Below, one piece after another: positions 21,197 through 25,874 of a stretch of DNA of 25,874 bases; the first letter of the stretch is position 1; every line of letters begins with the position of its first letter. The translations under genes were made by a program, and so were the position numbers. The stretch lies in IMG/VR virus record IMGVR_UViG_3300001419_000041, positions 1 through 25,874 of that record. One strand, 5' to 3'. Source of the DNA: a virus. Under the pieces are notes generated by a model. The model was not told the DNA's origin, searched no databases, and saw only the letters and a list, made by a program, of their open reading frames with translations.

Positions 21197-24007
21197 TCAG
21201 CCTACCTTGGCCTCAAGCTCTTTAACTTTTGCAGATAGCTCTTTGACCGCTTCGATTAAAATCGCATGAAGTTGATCATACTGAACTACATCATATTCAG
21301 TCGGATCGTCTTCACCGTTTGGTGATTTTAACGGAAGTGTAGTTGAGCGAACCGCAGAAGGCAGCACCTCTCTGACTTCCGTAGACAGGATACCCGCAGA
21401 TTCGCGACCATCAACCTTGTAAGTGAAGGTGTAGCCAGTCAGCTTTTCGACTTTCTCCAACGCGCCTTCGACCTTCTGGATGTTGTCCTTCAGGCGTGGG
21501 TCAGAGGTTGTGGTCGAGTACGCAACTACGTTGCCGTCAACATGCAGGTCGCCATCGTTTTCGAGGCGCATGTCGAGATTGCCATCGAGATACCAGTTGT
21601 GCGTGGTTGTTTCTACGCCGTAATAGTCATTGGTATCGCGACCCATGTAGAACAGGTCGCCACGAGCGTCTGATTCAAGGCTGAAAGTCGTGCCACTCAA
21701 ATCAAGCCCAGCACCAGCCGAATAAGTGGTGTTGGTGTCTGTAGGAGTTGCCCATGTGAATGTGCCATCTCCATCAGAACGTAGGAACTGCGAGGTAGTG
21801 CCGTTGCCAGAGACATTCAGTTCTGCTGCACCAACTGAATTATCAGTAATTGTGGCCGCATTGACTGTTGAAAGCGTGGCAAGAGAACCAAGACCCAAAT
21901 TGGTACGCGCTGTAGCAGCACTGTCAAAAGTGTTGTTACAAGTACGGCTGTCACTTAAACGTGAATCGTTACCCTGACAAGCAGTTCCTGCTGACGTGCC
22001 GTAGTTAACGCTAAATGTTGTAGTGCTTAGTGTTAAGCCTGTACCTGCGCTGTACGTAGTATTGGTATCGGTAGGGGTAGCCCAAGTGAATGTGCCGTCA
22101 CCATCAGAACGTAAGAACTGAGAAGTTGTGCCGTTACCTGAAACATTTAATTCGGCGGCGCCTACGCTGTTGTCGGTGATGGTTGAAGCGTCAACAGTTG
22201 AAAGTGTCGCCAACGCACCAAGACCGAGGCTTGTGCGTGCAGTTGCGCCAGATTCAGCCACCCAACCAGTTGCACTACCGACAATAAAATTGCCATCGGC
22301 AGAAGACAAACCTGCAATCGCAGTCAAGTCAGCATCCAGTGGCTGTTTGCCGTCCAACGCAGTCTGAAGACCGTCCACGTTAGCGATAGTGTGATTGTGC
22401 GAGTCATCAGCAACCGTAGCAGTGATGGAGGCGTTGGCCGAACCATCGAACGAAGCGGAACCAGTCACATCGCCAGTCAGGCTGATGGTGCGAGAAGTAG
22501 CCAGCTTGGTAGCAGTTGCCGCGTTGCCGCTGGTGCTCTGATTACCTGCGGCATTTACACCCGGCAGGTTGATGTTGGCAGTGCCGTCGAAGCTAACGCC
22601 ACCGATAGTACGAGCAGTTTGAAGCGCTGTTGCTGTTGAAGAATTGCCACTTAACGCCGCAGTAATCGTACCAGCAGAGAAATTACCAGAGCCGTCACGA
22701 GCAACGATTGCACTCGCCGTATTCGCGCTTGTAGCGTTAGATGTTACGGTAAACGTGACGTTGTCAGAATCGTTCGCAGTGAACGATGCGCTACCGGACA
22801 GACCGGTACCAGACACGCCCATCGACAGAGTGCCGTCGTTAATTACAGCAGTAGCCGAAGCCAATGCTGTAATGTGACCGAACCCGTCAAGAGTAATATC
22901 TTGGATGAACGTATTGCCTGAGTTGTTAACTGACGCCTGAGATGAGGTGTCAGTGTGGCTAAACTCTGTGCCAGTCAAGTCAAGACCGGTGCCAGCGGTG
23001 TAGGTGCCTGCACCAGAGAACTGAATAACCGTGATGTCGTCGGTACCAACTACGAAAGTTTCAGAATCCGCAACAGTCATTACCCAGCCGGTACCTGCGT
23101 TAGCAGTGCCACCCTGAATGAAAATGTAGCCGCCCGGAATCTCGTCTGCGGTGTCGCAATATCCGCAACGGGTGAAGACCCATGAAGTGCCGCCATCACC
23201 AACAGTAGACAGATAATAGCGGCCGTTTTCTTCGGCTGCGGTCTGATCCTTCAGCAACAAGCCTTGGCCTACCGTGTCAAAGGTAACGCCGTCAACAGTA
23301 AAGGACGCCGCCGCAGCGAAGGTCATGGTTGCGCCAACGCCAGCAGTGCCGTTGTTGTACGTGCCGCTGATGTTCGCAGTAGAAGCTGCGTCTGCCGCCG
23401 GTTTCAGTGCTACACCCTGAGCCACCTCATCCACATACGCCTTAGTCGCAGCATGGAGGTTGGATGTTGGGTCTGCATGCAGGGTCAGGAACCCCGTCAT
23501 GGTATCTCCAGCCTTTTCAACCATCGCATCAAGCTGGGTCTGAATCGCTGAAGTTACGCCATCGACGTAGTTCAGCTCAGTTGCCGTCGCCGTCAAGCCA
23601 AGGTTGATAAGAGCATTTGCTGCCGTAGAAGCACCCGTACCACCAGAGGCTACTGGAACTGTCGCGCTGTTTGGAATCGTGACGCTAGAGCCGTCGACGA
23701 TAACCGCCCGTTCAGACGGATAAACAACGTATACGTCTTTCGTGCCTGCGGAAAAGTTAACTGCCGACCCGCTATTTGACGAATCAAAAATAGTGTCGCG
23801 GCTAAGCGATGGACCAGCCGCACTATACGTACCAATACCAACCTCCCACTCTGAGCCCAGAGCAGAAGAGATGGTGTAATACGTAGTGTTGCCGTCGCCA
23901 ACAACTGAGAAATCTTGAAAACCAGTTGCCGCTGCGGCAAGACTAACGCTGCCAGTTCCCGTTGTGGTCGTCGTGGTTTTTACACGATCAGCAATTACCA
24001 GTGCCAT
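21197..24007 (-). CDS. Tail fibre/spike with C-terminal S74 intramolecular chaperone, 936 aa
   Basis: Residues 1-105 form a phage attachment domain (MALVIADRVKTTTTTTGTGS ... STVVFSAGTKDVYV-like strands). A TATELNYVDGV unit sits at 142-152. Residues 160-320 contain fibre hub segments (KAGDTMTGFLTLHADP, ATKAYVDEVAQG). Two near-identical ~65-residue modules occur between about 585 and 765. The last 102 residues are an S74 (endosialidase-type) chaperone: SDPRLK with Ser835 and Lys840 (the Ser/Lys spacing of known self-cleaving members), GILSTEVREVLPSAV, and a C-terminal coiled coil. The chaperone is expected to trim itself after trimer folding. No enzymatic depolymerase motif is seen in the body. 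It is the major receptor-binding candidate. Confidence 0.9.
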   Translation of the reverse strand: MALVIADRVKTTTTTTGTGSVSLAAAATGFQDFSVVGDGNTTYYTISSALGSEWEVGIGTYSAAGPSLSRDTIFDSSNSGSAVNFSAGTKDVYVVYPSERAVIVDGSSVTIPNSATVPVASGGTGASTAANALINLGLTATATELNYVDGVTSAIQTQLDAMVEKAGDTMTGFLTLHADPTSNLHAATKAYVDEVAQGVALKPAADAASTANISGTYNNGTAGVGATMTFAAAASFTVDGVTFDTVGQGLLLKDQTAAEENGRYYLSTVGDGGTSWVFTRCGYCDTADEIPGGYIFIQGGTANAGTGWVMTVADSETFVVGTDDITVIQFSGAGTYTAGTGLDLTGTEFSHTDTSSQASVNNSGNTFIQDITLDGFGHITALASATAVINDGTLSMGVSGTGLSGSASFTANDSDNVTFTVTSNATSANTASAIVARDGSGNFSAGTITAALSGNSSTATALQTARTIGGVSFDGTANINLPGVNAAGNQSTSGNAATATKLATSRTISLTGDVTGSASFDGSANASITATVADDSHNHTIANVDGLQTALDGKQPLDADLTAIAGLSSADGNFIVGSATGWVAESGATARTSLGLGALATLSTVDASTITDNSVGAAELNVSGNGTTSQFLRSDGDGTFTWATPTDTNTTYSAGTGLTLSTTTFSVNYGTSAGTACQGNDSRLSDSRTCNNTFDSAATARTNLGLGSLATLSTVNAATITDNSVGAAELNVSGNGTTSQFLRSDGDGTFTWATPTDTNTTYSAGAGLDLSGTTFSLESDARGDLFYMGRDTNDYYGVETTTHNWYLDGNLDMRLENDGDLHVDGNVVAYSTTTSDPRLKDNIQKVEGALEKVEKLTGYTFTYKVDGRESAGILSTEVREVLPSAVRSTTLPLKSPNGEDDPTEYDVVQYDQLHAILIEAVKELSAKVKELEAKVG
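21503..21505 (-). other. Predicted S74 autocleavage serine (Ser835)
   Basis: The TCT codon encodes Ser in TTSDPRLKDN. In known S74 chaperones cleavage occurs just before this Ser, helped by a Lys five residues on, which is present here (K840). Cleavage would release about 102 residues. Confidence 0.65.
21721..22249 (-). repeat. Two diverged-DNA, near-identical-protein modules in the S74 fibre
   Basis: The segments 21721-21919 and 22053-22249 both encode NSVGAAELNVSGNGTTSQFL and RSDGDGTFTWATPTDTNTTY. Amino acids are almost identical while many third codon positions differ. Confidence 0.85.
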
Positions 24008-24027
24008 AACGGCTTTCCCCTACAAAA

Positions 24028-24459
24028 TTAAGCGATACGAATAATCGCGTTAGACGCGTCAGCAGTTGGGAACTGAATCGTAAAATCGCCGTTGGTTGAG
24101 GTCTTATCACCACCAAATTCCAACACACATACAGCCGCATCAGAAGCGTGGTCGTCATTGTAGATTAACGCGCCGTTAGCAGTGATAGTGGCGGCAGACC
24201 AAGTCACGTCAGCAAAATCAGTGAAAGCGGTTGTGCCAGAGGTAGTCGGGGTCACATTAGTTAGAGCTTCCCCTGCTGTGGTGTAACCAGTACCGGATAC
24301 TTCGTTAGTTGCACTGTACGCGGTAGTGCCAGCGCCGAGAGTGGCTGAGCTGGTATACAGAGCGATGCGAAAAGTATCGCCGGTAGTGTTAGTGAAATTA
24401 TGTTCTGCGGTCAGCAGCTCCGATTTGAAGCTGGTGCACATTGCTTGAGAAATAGCCAT
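24028..24459 (-). CDS. Small beta-rich virion protein, 143 aa
   Basis: The Thr/Ala/Gly-rich sequence (FTNTTGDTFRIALYTSSATL, TSGTTAFTDFADVTWSAATI, FTIQFPTADASNAIIRIA) shows the alternating pattern of a beta-sandwich. No membrane or signal segment. It sits between the adaptor-linked genes and the fibre genes in the same operon and resembles a widespread marine phage structural protein I recall as hypothetical. A minor capsid or tail role is likely; family not named. Confidence 0.8.
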   Translation of the reverse strand: MAISQAMCTSFKSELLTAEHNFTNTTGDTFRIALYTSSATLGAGTTAYSATNEVSGTGYTTAGEALTNVTPTTSGTTAFTDFADVTWSAATITANGALIYNDDHASDAAVCVLEFGGDKTSTNGDFTIQFPTADASNAIIRIA

Positions 24460-24461
24460 TG

Positions 24462-24752
24462 TCAGAGTCTCCTGATCATTTCAGATAGCTTAGGTTGACC
24501 TGCCGCGTCTAACGCTGCGCAGACCGTGGTTCTGTCGCTTCGCGCTGCTTGCTTCAAATAATGAATCAATACATGACGAATGCGGTCTTGGAAGGCACGG
24601 GCTTGTTCCCGCACTATCGGGTCAGCGTTGTCAGACACTGACACAATTTTTTCCAGAGCATGCTCAGCAAGCTCTTCTGGAGTAAAACCACGATTGCTAG
24701 TGGTCTTCACCTTTACATCAAATGGCTGCACGTCAACCTGCACACCAAACAT
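24462..24752 (-). CDS. Small helical protein of the head-tail region, 96 aa
   Basis: Begins FGVQVDVQPFDVKVKTTSNR, then a helical part (FTPEELAEHALEKIVSVSDN ... REQARAFQDRIRHVLIHYLK). The start shares TAATG with the preceding stop. No signal peptide, membrane segment or known catalytic motif. Its position between adaptor and structural genes suggests an assembly or packaging-side role. Family not recognised. Confidence 0.78.
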   Translation of the reverse strand: MFGVQVDVQPFDVKVKTTSNRGFTPEELAEHALEKIVSVSDNADPIVREQARAFQDRIRHVLIHYLKQAARSDRTTVCAALDAAGQPKLSEMIRRL

Positions 24753-25390
24753 TAGTCCTTACTCCGTCTGTAGAAATCTAAACCTTCCGCCGCTTGCGCA
24801 AAAGCATTAATTCGGCTTAAAGCGCGCTGGAAGAAGTTTTCGTACTGCCCAATCATATCAGGCTCGCCTTTCATAAACGTGTACGCTTCCACCAAGGCAC
24901 CATATAAGAGGGCCGGACCTGCGTTTTCACTAAGCCACGTTTGCGTCGATCCTGACGTAGAAGTGAGTGAAGGCGGACGGTAGAAATAGTGGAGTTCAAC
25001 GTCATACGCAGCATTTGGAGTCGGACCGATAATAAAATTCTGTAGGTCGAAATCTGCGTAATAACGCGGCGAACTCGTATCGGTAGCATCAGGCCAAAAC
25101 TCCTGAATAAAATTTACGTCTTTGTTGAGCAAAAACTGCTTGTCGCCATTGCTGTCGGTAAAGCTGAGCGAAAAATTAAACAGCCAATCAGATGGCTTCG
25201 GCAAATACTTGTTGCCGCTCACAAAAGAGGCGCTGGCATTTTTACGAAACGCCTCAAGCGGTGCTTCCTTCAGCACACGCTCTTCCGCAGCTTCAATAAA
25301 GCTGTTCAGTTGGCTGACGAACACGGTTTCAGTGTTGTCCGTGTAGTCCTGTATCGCCTGCTTCAGCGTTGCTAAGGTATAACCAGCCAT
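24752..25390 (-). CDS. Head-tail adaptor protein candidate, 212 aa
   Basis: The N-terminal helices (TLATLKQAIQDYTDNTETVF, LNSFIEAAEERVLKEAPLEA) lead into a beta region (YLPKPSDWLFNFSLSFTDSN) and NFIIGPTPNAAYDVELHYFY. The C-terminus is helical (ALLYGALVEAYTFMKGEPDM). This order matches the adaptor or head-completion proteins of short-tailed phages such as T7 gp11 or the phiSU10 adaptor. It would join the portal to the nozzle. The gene starts within a TAATG overlap with the zinc-ribbon gene. Assignment is by motif memory. Confidence 0.75.
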   Translation of the reverse strand: MAGYTLATLKQAIQDYTDNTETVFVSQLNSFIEAAEERVLKEAPLEAFRKNASASFVSGNKYLPKPSDWLFNFSLSFTDSNGDKQFLLNKDVNFIQEFWPDATDTSSPRYYADFDLQNFIIGPTPNAAYDVELHYFYRPPSLTSTSGSTQTWLSENAGPALLYGALVEAYTFMKGEPDMIGQYENFFQRALSRINAFAQAAEGLDFYRRSKD

Positions 25391-25650
25391 TAGGGCAACC
25401 CGTTAATAAAATCATTCAAAGTCGTTACGTCAGATGCGCTCATCGGAGTTTCTGCCACATCTGGACGAGCGTCGCGTAGAGCCTCAGCATCAGCGCGAAC
25501 GATAGGAGGATCAAGCTGAGGATGCTTAGTTTCAAAGCACTCAGGGCAGACGCGTGAGCCATTCCATTCTTCCCGCATAGCGGAGTACTTGACTTGGAAC
25601 CCACACCGGTCGCAGATCGCTAACGCGTATTTGCCGGATGCGAATGCCAT
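25390..25650 (-). CDS. Zinc-ribbon protein, 86 aa
   Basis: Two CxxC knuckles, C13-x2-C16 (CDRCGF) and C35-x2-C38 (CPECFE), form a clear zinc ribbon, followed by a flexible acidic tail ending in DVTTLNDFINGLP. The size suits a small structural or assembly factor; similar zinc ribbons occur next to head-tail genes of marine phages, from memory. It lies between two adaptor candidates. A role in packaging or connector assembly is possible but unproven. Confidence 0.82.
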   Translation of the reverse strand: MAFASGKYALAICDRCGFQVKYSAMREEWNGSRVCPECFETKHPQLDPPIVRADAEALRDARPDVAETPMSASDVTTLNDFINGLP

Positions 25651-25652
25651 TG

Positions 25653-25874
25653 TCAGAACCCGTACGCCCGATAATCAGGGCGAATCCGTAACGACCCACG
25701 CTCGGTGTCCTCGTTCGCAGCACGAGCGAAGTCCTCTTCGTAAATCTGCTTAGCCATCGTGGCTCTTTCTGGAGCCATTTTCAGCGCCAAATAGTACGCC
25801 AACCCTGACACCATGCACGGGATAAACCGGCTCGGTACGTCAAGATCATTTGTCAGCGTGTCGGCATCCTCAAT
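25653..25874 (-). CDS. C-terminal fragment of a connector/adaptor-like protein
   Basis: The reading frame enters from base 25874 and ends at TGA 25653-25655, giving 73 residues; the start is outside the window. It contains DLDVPSRFIPCMVSGLAYYL, then ALKMAPERATMAKQIYEEDF and AREPDYRA-like aromatic ends (IRPDYRAYGF). The helix pattern 'P.r....l..gLAyyLA.k..Pera...k..Ye' is one I associate with C-termini of phage head-tail connector or adaptor proteins. It ends two bases before the zinc-ribbon gene. Confidence 0.7.
   Translation of the reverse strand: MEDADTLTNDLDVPSRFIPCMVSGLAYYLALKMAPERATMAKQIYEEDFARAANEDTERGSLRIRPDYRAYGF

Overview
This window is the virion-structure and accessory part of a tailed double-stranded DNA phage, or a prophage of the same type. 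Every gene I can support is on the minus strand, so transcription runs from base 25874 towards base 1. Genes abut or overlap almost everywhere through ATGA, TAATG, TGATG or GTGA junctions, and no gap exceeds about 30 bases. There are no tRNA or rRNA genes, CRISPR arrays, insertion sequences or integrases, and no convincing terminators. A short-tailed (podovirus-like) particle is suggested by head-tail adaptor candidates, a large nozzle-like protein and several very large internal or ejection proteins, with no tape-measure, sheath or tail-tube gene. The style of several proteins (the S74 fibre, the glycine-rich tip, the family beginning MAHFAELDENN, the GNAT between ejection genes, paired 2OG-Fe(II) oxygenases) resembles uncultivated marine phages from memory. 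No host can be named from the sequence.

Layout in transcription order. 25874-24028 holds the end of one connector candidate, a zinc-ribbon protein, a second adaptor candidate and two small proteins, one of them probably structural. 24007-17697 holds the receptor-binding module: a 936-residue fibre with a self-cleaving S74 chaperone domain, a repeat-rich beta protein, a glycine-rich tip protein, a small fibre-linked protein and a collar-type fibre. 17693-14895 is a tight six-gene cluster in which five products begin with Sec-type signal or signal-anchor sequences. One of them resembles, by eye, the N-terminal domain of a PapD-type periplasmic chaperone. 14865-11319 holds membrane proteins (holin or spanin candidates, including one with an EF-hand), two 2OG-Fe(II) oxygenases and several small lysine-rich proteins.

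11291-1 returns to virion genes: the nozzle candidate, two small proteins, then an ejection module of four large Ala/Gln/Gly-rich proteins interrupted by a GNAT-like gene. The last, open at the window edge, is at least 1311 residues long. It carries a metallopeptidase-like HEVIGH motif and a series of short motifs resembling the bacterial sliding-clamp binding motif.

The best candidates for undescribed biology are the secreted-protein cluster (14895-17693), the clamp-like motifs in the giant ejection protein (1442-2797), and the short Gly-rich motif shared by two internal proteins.
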